Source: JACJYC01 sp964558465
GTDB taxonomy: Bacteria > Bacteroidota > Bacteroidia > Chitinophagales > Saprospiraceae
Assembly: GCA_964558465.1 (NCBI GenBank)
Contig: CAZLEF010000029.1
Coordinates: 13,541-77,540, forward strand
DNA: 64,000 nt
Direction of reading: 5' to 3'
Positions 35,637 through 43,760 of the stretch are shown in pieces. How positions within the stretch are numbered: the stretch's first letter is position 1; the number at the start of each line of letters is the position of its first letter. A program made the translations under genes and the position numbers. Under the pieces are notes generated by a model. The model had not been told where the DNA came from. It searched no databases and saw only the letters and a list, made by a program, of their open reading frames with translations.

Positions 35637-36194
35637 TCATTGGTATTTGATGGTGAGCATAAAGTAGTAAATAACCGCTGCGAATAACAATACCAGACCA
35701 ATTGCCAGAAAGCGGATGGCTTTTTTCACGTTAACAAACTTCCAGTCGGCAATTTTTGAAATGATGAAAATTTGCTCCCCCATTTGTTTAAAAAGTTGTT
35801 CCTCATTCAGACTGATTTTATAAAAAGTTTCGGAAAAATCCTGTATGGCGCCAAACTTGGAAATGACGTCTCCAAAAAAGAAAATGTTGTCACCGTAGTT
35901 TCCCTCGATCTTGGGCATAAAACAGCGTACGCTAAAAAATATAGACAGGGTAACTGTGCAAACCCACAGGCCCAGGAGAACGTACCCTATGAAATTGAAT
36001 TTATCAGGATCGATCCATGAACCGGCAATTTGATAGATCAGATTCAATAGGATTCCGTAAAAAGAAAGGATCAGCCCGGCTTTTATTTCTGAAGCCCTGA
36101 TCAGCGCAGTTACATGGTTAATACTTCCCCAGTAATGATCCACCAGATCTGCCAAGTGGGTTTCTCTGGCAGGTTTGTTTTTTGTTTGTCCCAT
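35637..36194 (-). CDS. Pycsar effector-type membrane protein (PycTM/DUF5706)
   Basis: The 185-residue protein has hydrophobic segments at about 39-57, 68-90 and 160-180. The signature of the family is present: 'ALIRASEIKAGLILSFYGIL' at the first helix, 'FFFGDVISKF' after the second and 'QIFIISKIADWKFVNVKKAI' before the last. In Pycsar anti-phage systems PycTM proteins damage the membrane when a cyclase makes cCMP or cUMP. Here the gene starts one base from the stop of a receiver-cyclase gene, so the pair is cyclase plus effector, but it is wired to a two-component system and FIST sensors. Whether it kills, signals or regulates the membrane is unknown. Confidence 0.8.
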   Translation of the reverse strand: MGQTKNKPARETHLADLVDHYWGSINHVTALIRASEIKAGLILSFYGILLNLIYQIAGSWIDPDKFNFIGYVLLGLWVCTVTLSIFFSVRCFMPKIEGNYGDNIFFFGDVISKFGAIQDFSETFYKISLNEEQLFKQMGEQIFIISKIADWKFVNVKKAIRFLAIGLVLLFAAVIYYFMLTIKYQ

Positions 36195-36195
36195 A

Positions 36196-37236
36196 TTATT
36201 CCAGCACTTGATAAATGGTTATTGGATTGGCTTTATTCTTTACAGCAATGCTGCCTACTTTTTCGCATTTGAAAGACTCCTTGACCTGCTCAAAGCATGT
36301 TTCACTAATCAGTATCTGACTTTCTTTGGCAGCATCCTGCAGGCGTGCAGCCGTATTGACAGTATCTCCGATTACCGTGTAATCCAGTCGTTTCAGACTT
36401 GCCGATCCGATATTGCCGGATACCACTTCGCCGCTGTGTATGCCGATAGAAACTTTAGGTTTAAACTTTAAATCTCCGATGGCAGGGAGTTCACTGATCC
36501 TGTTGCCCAATGCCAGGGCGGCATCAATAGCCCGGTCCAAATGATATTCGCCTCTGAAAACAGCCATGATGGCATCGCCGATAAACTTGTCGATGTATCC
36601 ATCCTGATCGGTGATTTCTTTAACCATGACATCGAAATAAGCATTGAGCATGTTCACTACGGTATCCGGCGGAGCATTTTCACTGATGGCTGTAAAACCG
36701 CAAATGTCAACAAAGACTACTGTTGCTTCTATGTTTTCATTGGCCATGATGGTATTTTCAAATTCGCGCTTGCCCATGAAGTTGAGCACGTTCTCATCCA
36801 CGTACATTTTCAGGATATTATTCTCCTTGATGGCCTGGAGGGTTTCTTTCAAATGTTTGGCATGTTTCAGGGTTTTCTCCATCGTGAGGCTAAGGTCTTG
36901 GAAGTCGATGGGTTTGGTAATGAAATCAAAGGCCCCGCGATTCATCGCCGTACGGATGTTTTCCATATCGCCATAGGCGGAGACGATGACTGATTTGATG
37001 ATCGGGCTCAGTTCGTTCAACTTGGTCAGCAGGGTCAGGCCGTCCATTTCGGGCATATTGATGTCGCTCATCACGATATCAATTTCCGGTTCTGCCGCTA
37101 GTTTTTCCAGTGCAATGCGGCCATTTTCCGCAAAGAAAAACTCGTATTTACCCTCCCGGATTTGTTGTCTGAATTTTTGTTTGATGAGTGTTTGCAAATC
37201 CACCTCATCATCCACTATTAATATTTTTGCCATCAT
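36196..37236 (-). CDS. Response regulator with class III nucleotide cyclase output
   Basis: The 346-residue protein has a receiver domain (acceptor Asp58 in 'IVMSDINMPEMDG', Lys108 in 'ITKPI'), a helical linker (about 115-160) and a class III cyclase domain. The metal-binding aspartates are Asp177 ('FVDICGF') and Asp221 ('KFIGDAIMAVF'). Lys217 and Thr287 ('RLDYTVIGDTVN') sit where bacterial adenylate cyclases recognise adenine. Asn294 and Arg298 ('VNTAAR') stabilise the transition state. All catalytic positions are intact. By these residues cAMP is the most likely product, although the neighbour is a Pycsar-type effector. Its start overlaps the end of the upstream receiver gene (ATGA). Confidence 0.92.
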   Translation of the reverse strand: MMAKILIVDDEVDLQTLIKQKFRQQIREGKYEFFFAENGRIALEKLAAEPEIDIVMSDINMPEMDGLTLLTKLNELSPIIKSVIVSAYGDMENIRTAMNRGAFDFITKPIDFQDLSLTMEKTLKHAKHLKETLQAIKENNILKMYVDENVLNFMGKREFENTIMANENIEATVVFVDICGFTAISENAPPDTVVNMLNAYFDVMVKEITDQDGYIDKFIGDAIMAVFRGEYHLDRAIDAALALGNRISELPAIGDLKFKPKVSIGIHSGEVVSGNIGSASLKRLDYTVIGDTVNTAARLQDAAKESQILISETCFEQVKESFKCEKVGSIAVKNKANPITIYQVLE

Positions 37237-37607
37237 TTTATATTGATCAGTTTGTCTTTCAATAATTCAAAATTCAGGGGTTTGGTCAGAAAGTCGTCTG
37301 CGCCCAATCGTTTGGCGGTGTTGAAGTTTTCCTCGTCCCCGTAAGCCGTGACCATCATTACCACGGGAGGTGGCGCCAGGTAATTTTTTTTGATCTTTTC
37401 GAGCAATTCGAGCCCGCTCATGCCGGGCATATTGATATCGCTCAGGATCAAAATGGAGTCGTGTTCCATGGCATTGAGTTTTTCCAGCGCCTCTTCTCCC
37501 GAGAAAGCAAATAAAAAGTGAAATTCTTCCCGGCGGATCTCTTTTCTGAATCGTTGCAGAAACAGATCTTTTACATCTTTTTCGTCATCGACAACCAGTA
37601 TCTTCAT
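37233..37607 (-). CDS. Single-domain response regulator
   Basis: The 124-residue protein is only a CheY-like receiver: acidic pocket 'VVDDEKD', acceptor Asp57 in 'ILSDINMPGMSG', 'VTAYGDEE' and Lys in 'LTKPLNFE'. It resembles the receiver domain of the cyclase protein next to it, suggesting duplication. It overlaps both neighbours by four bases. It may act as a phosphate sink or relay for the histidine kinase, or bind another partner. Confidence 0.92.
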   Translation of the reverse strand: MKILVVDDEKDVKDLFLQRFRKEIRREEFHFLFAFSGEEALEKLNAMEHDSILILSDINMPGMSGLELLEKIKKNYLAPPPVVMMVTAYGDEENFNTAKRLGADDFLTKPLNFELLKDKLINIK

Positions 37608-38674
37608 AGGGCTACCTGTTTTGGTAAAATGATTCTGAAAATAGTATGGGCGCCTTCCTCGGTTTCCACTTCCAGCTTACCCTCATGCGCCTTTACAATA
37701 TCGTAGCTGAGCGACAAGCCCAGGCCGGTTCCCTGACCGGTCGGTTTAGTCGTAAAAAAGGGTTGAAAAATCTTGTCTAATACTTGCTCTGGAATACCAT
37801 TTCCATTGTCTTTCACGGCAATAAGGATATGATCTTCCATCTTCTTCGTACTTACCGTCACGGCTGGCTGATAGTCTGTTCCACTACTCATTTTCTTTTC
37901 CTGTATGGCGCTTCGGCTACGCTCAGCACAGGCATAAAAGGCATTGGTAATCAAGTTCAACAGTACCCTGCCAATATCCTGGGGAATGACCATTACGGGT
38001 TCCAGTGTTGGATCAAAATCCGTGTTTAAGGTGGCATTAAAAGATTTATCCTTTGCCCTGAGTCCGTGGTAGGCCAGTCGCAGATATTCGTCGGCCAGTT
38101 TGTTGATGTCAGCAGGTGTTTTTTCGCCGCTGCTTTTTCGGCTGTGCTGCAACATGCCTTTCACAATAGCATCGGCCCGCTGACCGTGGTGGTTTATTTT
38201 TTTGAGATTGAGTTTGAGGTCATGAGCGATGGCCTTGGCTTCATCCAGGTCCTTGTTTTCGATTTCCTCATTCATTTCGTCGAGGAGTTCCATACTTACC
38301 TCAGAGAAATTATTGACGAAGTTTAGGGGGTTCTGAATTTCGTGGGCGATGCCGGCGGTCAACTCGCCGAGGCTGGCCATTTTTTCCGATTGGATCAATT
38401 GAGCCTGCGTGGCTTTGAGGTCTTCCAGCGACTGGTTCAGGGCGGCATTGGTCTGCTCGATGGCGGCCCGTTTTTGCTCCAGTTCTTCGATGGTTTCTTC
38501 CAGCAATATGGCCGTGGTGCGTTTTACTTTTTCCGTGCGGTCGAGCTTGAACTCGGAAATGGTCAAGGCACGGTCCGCCTCTTTCACCAATTTCAAAAAA
38601 GCGGCTTTGGCCTCTTCGGAAAGGCCGGCGTTGGCCTCCACGAAGTCCAGTATTTGTTGATGTGTTGGATTCAT
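37604..38674 (-). CDS. Soluble histidine kinase
   Basis: The 356-residue protein has no membrane helix and no recognised sensor domain. Residues 1-45 are helical, about 45-98 form a long coiled coil, and the dimerisation domain carries His111 in 'AGIAHEIQNPLNFVNNFSEV'. The ATPase domain has 'LLNLITNAFYA', 'VKDNGNGIPE' and 'PTGQGTGLGLSLSYDIVKAH'. Near residues 249-256 a short in-frame insertion 'CAERSRSA' interrupts the ATPase lid region. The kinase overlaps the FIST1 gene and the receiver gene, so FIST proteins are the likely inputs and the two receivers the outputs. Confidence 0.92.
   Translation of the reverse strand: MNPTHQQILDFVEANAGLSEEAKAAFLKLVKEADRALTISEFKLDRTEKVKRTTAILLEETIEELEQKRAAIEQTNAALNQSLEDLKATQAQLIQSEKMASLGELTAGIAHEIQNPLNFVNNFSEVSMELLDEMNEEIENKDLDEAKAIAHDLKLNLKKINHHGQRADAIVKGMLQHSRKSSGEKTPADINKLADEYLRLAYHGLRAKDKSFNATLNTDFDPTLEPVMVIPQDIGRVLLNLITNAFYACAERSRSAIQEKKMSSGTDYQPAVTVSTKKMEDHILIAVKDNGNGIPEQVLDKIFQPFFTTKPTGQGTGLGLSLSYDIVKAHEGKLEVETEEGAHTIFRIILPKQVAL
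37908..37931. repeat. Short GC-rich repeat inserted in the kinase gene
   Basis: GCTTCGGCTACGCTCAGCAC (about 37911-37930), or on the coding strand GTGCTGAGCGTAGCCGAAGC, is an imperfect palindrome of a type widely scattered in Bacteroidota genomes (consensus close to GCTGAGCGxAGxCGAAGC). Here it is translated as Ala-Glu-Arg-Ser-Arg-Ser inside the kinase ATPase domain, keeping the frame. Confidence 0.5.
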
Positions 38675-39816
38675 GATTTTTCTTGCAAAGCTACCCAGCA
38701 GCAGGTCATGTTGTGGAACTCATTGCTGCCACCGGTGGCCCGTCCGTATTCGCCATAAGTAAATAAGCCAGCCATGGGTACATTGTAAGCGCTTTGTACC
38801 CCTTGTAATTCTTCGGATGTCATAGGGCCAAATGCATCAATACGTCCTATACAGGAAAACATGACAAGCGCATCCGCTTCGGGCATTTCTGTTTCCTGAA
38901 ACTGCTTTGCTCTTTCGCTGACCTCGGTCAATACATCAAAATCGGGCAACAAGGTGAATCGGAATTTATCGCCGGGCTTTATACTGCCTGATACGGTAAT
39001 CCCTTTGGTGTCCATGTTAAAGCCGAGCGTAGAGCGGATGATGCTGCTACTATCTTCCCTCAACAGGTTTAAAAAAATGAGCTTCAGGTTGAAATCCTTG
39101 AAATCTTCCGGAGAAAGGCTTTCGCCCATATATTTCATCACAAGTTCAGTAGCAGGCTGGTTGTCAATTTCAAGAATCCAGCTTCCTTCGGACTTCGTGA
39201 TTACCTTTTCAGTACCAATAGGCTTCATGCCCGAAGCAGCCCTGCCTTTCACCAAAACTTTATCTTCATTCAACACCAACATCAGTATTCCTTTGTTGGT
39301 AAGTATTGCGTTGTTGAATACATAGGTTTCTTTGAACAGGAGGTCGTCGCCGGCACCACCGCCCCAAATCGTTACTTCTTTTCCCGCTACCTGGCTGATG
39401 GATTGTATTATCTCTTCGCCAACCCCTATATCCTGCGGTCTTTCGATACTGTTACAAAGCAAAAATGCCGGTCTTTCAAAAACGGTCAGCGCCTGCTTTG
39501 TCATGTCGCTTGTTACTTCTGATAAATCACGGCCACTGTACGTTTCCAAAAGAATACGGAAGTTGGCTTTGTCCATATCAAGCAGCAGTATGGATATGCC
39601 CCCCTGGCTTACTTCGCTATCGGCAATCTCGCCGCCGGAGGTGGCCCCAAATACCTCAATATTGTGTTGCGAAAGCAGGTCTGCGACGGCCTTTATGTCC
39701 TGTTTGACGGATAGAAAAACAAGGGCCAGGGTTGGTGTGAAACCGTCCGTCATACTTACACTCAGGGCCCTGGAAAATTCTTCTGTGGAATTTCCTTTGA
39801 TGGATTTTGCTTTCAT
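38671..39816 (-). CDS. FIST domain sensor protein 1
   Basis: The 381-residue protein has a FIST N domain ('MTDGFTPTLALVFLSVKQDI', 'EVFGATSGGEI', 'TIWGGGAGDDLLF') and a FIST C domain ('PMAGLFTYGEYGRATGGSNE', then 'CCWVALQEKS'). FIST domains are predicted small-molecule sensors, often for amino acids, used with histidine kinases, chemotaxis proteins or cyclases. There is no signal peptide or output domain, so the protein should act in the cytoplasm on a partner. Its end overlaps the kinase start by four bases, making the kinase the obvious partner. It is the most divergent of the five FIST copies. Confidence 0.9.
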   Translation of the reverse strand: MKAKSIKGNSTEEFSRALSVSMTDGFTPTLALVFLSVKQDIKAVADLLSQHNIEVFGATSGGEIADSEVSQGGISILLLDMDKANFRILLETYSGRDLSEVTSDMTKQALTVFERPAFLLCNSIERPQDIGVGEEIIQSISQVAGKEVTIWGGGAGDDLLFKETYVFNNAILTNKGILMLVLNEDKVLVKGRAASGMKPIGTEKVITKSEGSWILEIDNQPATELVMKYMGESLSPEDFKDFNLKLIFLNLLREDSSSIIRSTLGFNMDTKGITVSGSIKPGDKFRFTLLPDFDVLTEVSERAKQFQETEMPEADALVMFSCIGRIDAFGPMTSEELQGVQSAYNVPMAGLFTYGEYGRATGGSNEFHNMTCCWVALQEKS

Positions 39817-39820
39817 TTGA

Positions 39821-40987
39821 TTAATGTTTTTCCTTTAAGGTGACCACACAACAGGCGTTGTTATGAAATTCATTATTTCCGATTTTTGATTTTCCATACT
39901 CGCCGTAGGTAAAAAATCCTACCATTGGCGCATCCCAAACTTTTTGCACCTGTTCTATCTCCTCCTTCATTACCTCCCCAAAAGATAAATGCCTGCTCAC
40001 GCAGGAAAACATGATGAGGGCATCGGCCTGCTGTTGTGCGTTGTCCTTGATGCTCTCACATTCTGCAACGACCGATTGGATGGAATCAAATTCCGGCGGC
40101 AGCGAAAACTTGATGGCTGCCCCTTGAGGTACGCTTCCGGTACAGATAAGCGAACGGTCTATACGATTGGCAAACCTGGTGGCACGTATGACAGCATCTC
40201 CATTTTCCCGCTCCAATTGCAATGGGTAATACCAGGAATTTAGAAACGGCACAATTTCCTGATTTTCATCCAGTTTTACCTCAACACCCAGGTATTTTAT
40301 CAACATATCCAAGGCTGGTTTATCGTCTATGGTATAGACAATATTGCCTTCACTTTTTGTGACTGTTTTAGCGGTGCCAACCGCTTTCCAGCCACATGTG
40401 GCGATACCCCTGACATCTATTTTGTCTTCATCAAGAATGAGTGCTACAATGGCGTTGTCCAAACTTTTTCCATTGGTAAAAACAAGGGGGTTTTCTGCCA
40501 GCAAATCGTCTCCTGCCATGCCTCCAAATACCGTTACTTCCCTGTCTTCCGGCGCGGCGGGTTTTCCAAAACCTTGCAGGATGCCGTCAATAATTTGTTC
40601 GCCATCTATGAACACGCCACCTGTTGCGATGATGAACGCAGGATTGTTGAAGGTTTCTTTGCCGGTAATGCCCATTTTTTTGGCATCTTCCAGGGCTGTC
40701 TCCGTGCTTGTTTCCAGAAATTCCAATTTAAAATAATCTGGGTTCATGTCGAGTAACATCATGACAATGCTACCAGCTTCAATGTCGCCATCAATGAATT
40801 CTCCGGCAGTTGTCGCTCCAAAAACTGCAATATTTCTTTTGTCCAATATCTCGCTAACCGTTTTACAATCATGTTTTACGGAATGGAAAACAATGGCCAG
40901 TGTTGGTTTAAAACCATCAGCAGTTGCATTGTCAATTTCTTTGATAATGGCTTCCGTTGAATTTGCTTTTATTGTTTTTGAAATCAT
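39821..40987 (-). CDS. FIST domain sensor protein 2
   Basis: The 388-residue protein is a stand-alone FIST N/FIST C sensor: 'ATADGFKPTLAIVFHSVKHD', 'VFGATTAGEFIDGDIEAGS', 'TVFGGMAGDDLLA', 'VRGIATCGWKAVGTAKTVTK' and 'APMVGFFTYGEYGKSKIGNN'. It is closest to FIST 3 (shared 'CCVVTLKEK' end). It lies four bases from FIST 1. A gap of 113 bp with a hairpin separates it from FIST 3. The ligand is unknown; differences among copies suggest several ligands or tuned affinities. Confidence 0.9.
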   Translation of the reverse strand: MISKTIKANSTEAIIKEIDNATADGFKPTLAIVFHSVKHDCKTVSEILDKRNIAVFGATTAGEFIDGDIEAGSIVMMLLDMNPDYFKLEFLETSTETALEDAKKMGITGKETFNNPAFIIATGGVFIDGEQIIDGILQGFGKPAAPEDREVTVFGGMAGDDLLAENPLVFTNGKSLDNAIVALILDEDKIDVRGIATCGWKAVGTAKTVTKSEGNIVYTIDDKPALDMLIKYLGVEVKLDENQEIVPFLNSWYYPLQLERENGDAVIRATRFANRIDRSLICTGSVPQGAAIKFSLPPEFDSIQSVVAECESIKDNAQQQADALIMFSCVSRHLSFGEVMKEEIEQVQKVWDAPMVGFFTYGEYGKSKIGNNEFHNNACCVVTLKEKH

Positions 40988-41035
40988 TTTCGGTGAAATT
41001 TTAAAAGCATTTTATGCCATTAATTTAGAAGCCTC

Positions 41036-41066
41036 ATTACGGGGTCGCTTGGAGCGCCCCCGTAAT
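41036..41066. repeat. Hairpin of the CGGGG family between FIST 2 and FIST 3
   Basis: Arms ATTACGGGG and CCCCGTAAT enclose TCGCTTGGAGCGC, itself partly paired (CGCT/AGCG). The element is related to those at 44925, 46286 and 46366. It could be a repeat of mobile origin, an RNA-stabilising hairpin or a processing site. There is no T-run, so terminator function is unlikely. Confidence 0.75.
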
Positions 41067-41100
41067 TTGCCCCGGCGAAGGTGAGCAATGGATATTGCTT

Positions 41101-42255
41101 TCATTTGGTTTGATTTTTCTCTTTCAAAGTGACCACACAACAGGTGTTGTTGTGGAACTCGTGCTTGCCGCCTTTGGATTTTCCGTATTCGCCGTAAGTG
41201 AAAAACCCTACCATGGGGGCTTTCCAAACATCCTGGACCTGTTCGATTTCCTCGCCCGACATGACCCCGAAGGACAGATACCTGCTGACACAGGAAAACA
41301 TGATGAGGGCATCCGCATCCCGCAGGTCATTTTCCCGAACTTCAGTACACTCCCCGACCACGGTGTCAATCACGTCAAAATCGGGGGGCAAAGAGAACCG
41401 CACTTTGGAACCCTGCGGAATATTTCCGGCACAGACCAGCGAGCGGTCTGCCGTATTCCCCAGCATGGCGGTGCGCATCACAGCGGGGGCGTTTGTCCTT
41501 TCCAATTGCAGTGGGTAATAAGCGCCTAAATTGAACACGGTATTATTCAATGGCTCATCGCTCAAGCTCAGCCCCAGGTATTTCATGACGGTGTCAAGGG
41601 CAGGTTTTTCGTCAATGGTATAGACGACATTGCCCTTGCTTTTGGTGATGGTTTTGCTGATGCCGATGGGTTTCCAGCCGCAGGTGGCTACCCCTGCTAC
41701 ATCCACTTTGTCCAGGTCCACTATCAGCGCCAAAAGCCCGGTGGTGCTCTGTTTTTCCAGGGTAAAAACCATCGGCCCGGTAAGCGCCAGGTCATCTCCG
41801 GCCATGCCACCGAATATGGTAGGCTCGCCGCCGAATCCGGCTTCGATACCAGCGATGATGGCCTCTCCATCTATGTCATTGACCCAGCCGGAAGCGATGA
41901 TGAAAGCAGGGTTCGCAAAGGTCTCCCTGCCCAGCGCACCAAGCTTTCTTGCCGTTTCAAAATCGCTGTTGTCGAGTGTATCCAGGAATGACAGCCGGAA
42001 GTAGCCCGGGGCCATATCGAGCAGCATCACGACGATGCCGCCTTCGAGGATGTCCCTGCTGATGAATTCGCCGGAGGAGGTAGCGCCAAAAACCTGTATC
42101 CCATGGTCATGGAGCAAGGCGGTGAGGCCTGCGGTGTCCTGGGTGTAGGACATGAACACGATGGCCAGCGTCGGGGCATAGCCATCGGACAGGCACTGTT
42201 CTAAAGCGGCTTGGATTTCCGCCGTGGATGTTCCGCTGATTGTTTTTGTTATCAT
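41101..42255 (-). CDS. FIST domain sensor protein 3
   Basis: The ATG at 42255 (MITKTISGTSTAEIQAALEQ) matches the start of the other copies. The longer frame reads antisense through the EthD-like gene and is rejected. The 384 residues keep both FIST domains ('LSDGYAPTLAIVFMSYTQDT', 'VFGATSSGEFI', 'TIFGGMAGDDLALTG', 'VAGVATCGWKPIGISKTITK', 'APMVGFFTYGEYGKSKGGKH'). It is closest to FIST 2. It begins 23 bases after the EthD-like gene and is part of the same unit. Confidence 0.9.
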   Translation of the reverse strand: MITKTISGTSTAEIQAALEQCLSDGYAPTLAIVFMSYTQDTAGLTALLHDHGIQVFGATSSGEFISRDILEGGIVVMLLDMAPGYFRLSFLDTLDNSDFETARKLGALGRETFANPAFIIASGWVNDIDGEAIIAGIEAGFGGEPTIFGGMAGDDLALTGPMVFTLEKQSTTGLLALIVDLDKVDVAGVATCGWKPIGISKTITKSKGNVVYTIDEKPALDTVMKYLGLSLSDEPLNNTVFNLGAYYPLQLERTNAPAVMRTAMLGNTADRSLVCAGNIPQGSKVRFSLPPDFDVIDTVVGECTEVRENDLRDADALIMFSCVSRYLSFGVMSGEEIEQVQDVWKAPMVGFFTYGEYGKSKGGKHEFHNNTCCVVTLKEKNQTK

Positions 42256-42278
42256 GATGCCGGAGTTTGAATGATTGA

Positions 42279-42581
42279 TTATTCCACGGTGCCGATGATG
42301 ACCTTCGCACCCCCGGTGGCGAAATTGGCCAGGTCGGCGGCAGTGGCCTGTCCTTCGGGCGAGCCCATGGTCGTTTGCATTTGCGAAGCATCCAAAAAAT
42401 AAAGCTCGGCCATCCGGTAATATTCCGGCGAGGAACCATCCGGGCCGCCCAGCATTATGGTAAGCTCGACTTTGGCGATGCCTTGCATCTTTGCCACGAG
42501 GGGCATGTGGTGGTCCCGGTAATAATTTTCGAATGCTTCCGGGTCGGTAGGGTGTCCGTACAGGACGGTTAATTTTTGCAT
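42279..42581 (-). CDS. EthD-like small protein
   Basis: The 100-residue protein has the EthD/dimeric alpha-beta barrel pattern: 'KLTVLYGHPTDPEAFENYY', 'HHMPLVAKMQGIAKVEL' and 'GSSPEYYRMAELYF', ending in a repeat of the barrel edge ('VIIGTVE'). EthD-type proteins take part in ring oxidation, polyketide cyclisation or small-molecule degradation, usually as dimers without cofactor. It is the only non-FIST gene among the five FIST copies, 23-24 bases from each neighbour. It may transform or bind the ligand that the FIST proteins sense. Confidence 0.85.
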   Translation of the reverse strand: MQKLTVLYGHPTDPEAFENYYRDHHMPLVAKMQGIAKVELTIMLGGPDGSSPEYYRMAELYFLDASQMQTTMGSPEGQATAADLANFATGGAKVIIGTVE

Positions 42582-42605
42582 TGGTTATGTTTTTTGATGT
42601 GAAGA

Positions 42606-43745
42606 TTATTTCACTTTCAACGCCACCGTACAGGTCGTCAGGTTGTGCATTTCCAGGTTGCCCCCCGTTGCCCGGCCCAGTTCGGCATTGCTGAACATGC
42701 CAACCATTGGCACTTTCCACACATTTTTGATGCCTTCAATTTCCTCCGACATCAACGGCCCCAGGGAGAGTATCCTGCCTGCGCAGCTAAAGACAACCAG
42801 GGTGTCGGCCTCGGGCATGCTGCTATCTTTGAGTTGCTGCACCCCTTTGACCACCTTCTCCATCACATCCCAATCCGGTGGAATGGAAAAGCGCACCTTC
42901 GACCCCTGTGGCACGGCGCCACTGGTAAAAAAAGAGTGGTCGTTCCAATCCACCACTAATCCTGGGCGCATCACCGGGTCTCCTTTTTCCCGTTGCAGCT
43001 GGAGCGGCAGATTGGCGGCTAAATCTATCAGCAGGTTTTTGTTATCGGGCGTAATATTTTCCAGTCCGCCGTACTTCGTTGTGATGTCAACGGCGGGTAC
43101 GTTGTCAATGGTATAGACATGGTTGCCATCGCTTTTCGTGACGGTTTTTTCTGTGCCCACTGCTTTCCAGCCGCAAGTGGCGATGCCCTGTACTTCCACT
43201 TTGCTTTCATCCAGCACGAGGCAGACCATGCCATGGAGGCTGATTTTTCCATTGGTGAAAACCTTAGTTTCGGTGAAGGCATAATCATCGCCCGCCCCGC
43301 CGCCGAAAACTTTTACCTGCTTCCCGGTAACGTCTTCGATGCCGTGCAGGATTTGCTCGCCGTCCACGCCGGCATTGCTCAGGCCGACAAGGAAAGCAGG
43401 ATGGTCGAACCTTGCCTTGCCTTTCCGGGCTACAGACCTGGCCACCTCCCGGTAGTTTTGTTCCGGGTATTCTTCCAGGTATATTTGAAAATAGTCTGGG
43501 TTTAGGTCCATCAGCAGCACTGCCCAGGAGCCTTTTTCTGTTTCTTCGTCAATGAACTCGCCGTTGGTGGTACACCCGAAAATGGCGATGCCTTCCGCAT
43601 CCATTGCCTCGTTGATGCCTTTCAGGTCCTGGCTTATGGAACTGAAAACGATGGCCAGGGTGGGCTTGAATTCCTCTGATATGGTTTTGGACAAGGCTGC
43701 TTTCAGCTCGGGGATGGATTTTCCTTTGATTGATTTTGCATTCAT
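42606..43745 (-). CDS. FIST domain sensor protein 4
   Basis: The 379-residue protein has FIST N ('ISEEFKPTLAIVFSSISQDL', 'IFGCTTNGEFIDEETEKGSW', 'KVFGGGAGDDYAFTE') and FIST C ('VEVQGIATCGWKAVGTEKTV', 'VPMVGMFSNAELGRATGGNL'). It is nearly collinear with FIST 5 (same length, long identical stretches), so the pair is a recent duplication. The end 'TCTVALKVK' deviates from the 'CVALKEK' of its sister. There is no output domain. Confidence 0.9.
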   Translation of the reverse strand: MNAKSIKGKSIPELKAALSKTISEEFKPTLAIVFSSISQDLKGINEAMDAEGIAIFGCTTNGEFIDEETEKGSWAVLLMDLNPDYFQIYLEEYPEQNYREVARSVARKGKARFDHPAFLVGLSNAGVDGEQILHGIEDVTGKQVKVFGGGAGDDYAFTETKVFTNGKISLHGMVCLVLDESKVEVQGIATCGWKAVGTEKTVTKSDGNHVYTIDNVPAVDITTKYGGLENITPDNKNLLIDLAANLPLQLQREKGDPVMRPGLVVDWNDHSFFTSGAVPQGSKVRFSIPPDWDVMEKVVKGVQQLKDSSMPEADTLVVFSCAGRILSLGPLMSEEIEGIKNVWKVPMVGMFSNAELGRATGGNLEMHNLTTCTVALKVK

Positions 43746-43760
43746 TTTAAGTTCATTTTA

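Noticed and set aside
35637..37236. Calling the cyclase and effector a standard Pycsar operon
   Set aside because: The cyclase has a receiver domain and adenylate-type base residues and is part of a larger signalling unit, so a plain Pycsar label would overstate what is seen.
42256..42720. N-terminal extension of FIST 3
   Set aside because: It overlaps the EthD-like gene in another frame and has no similarity to the other FIST starts.
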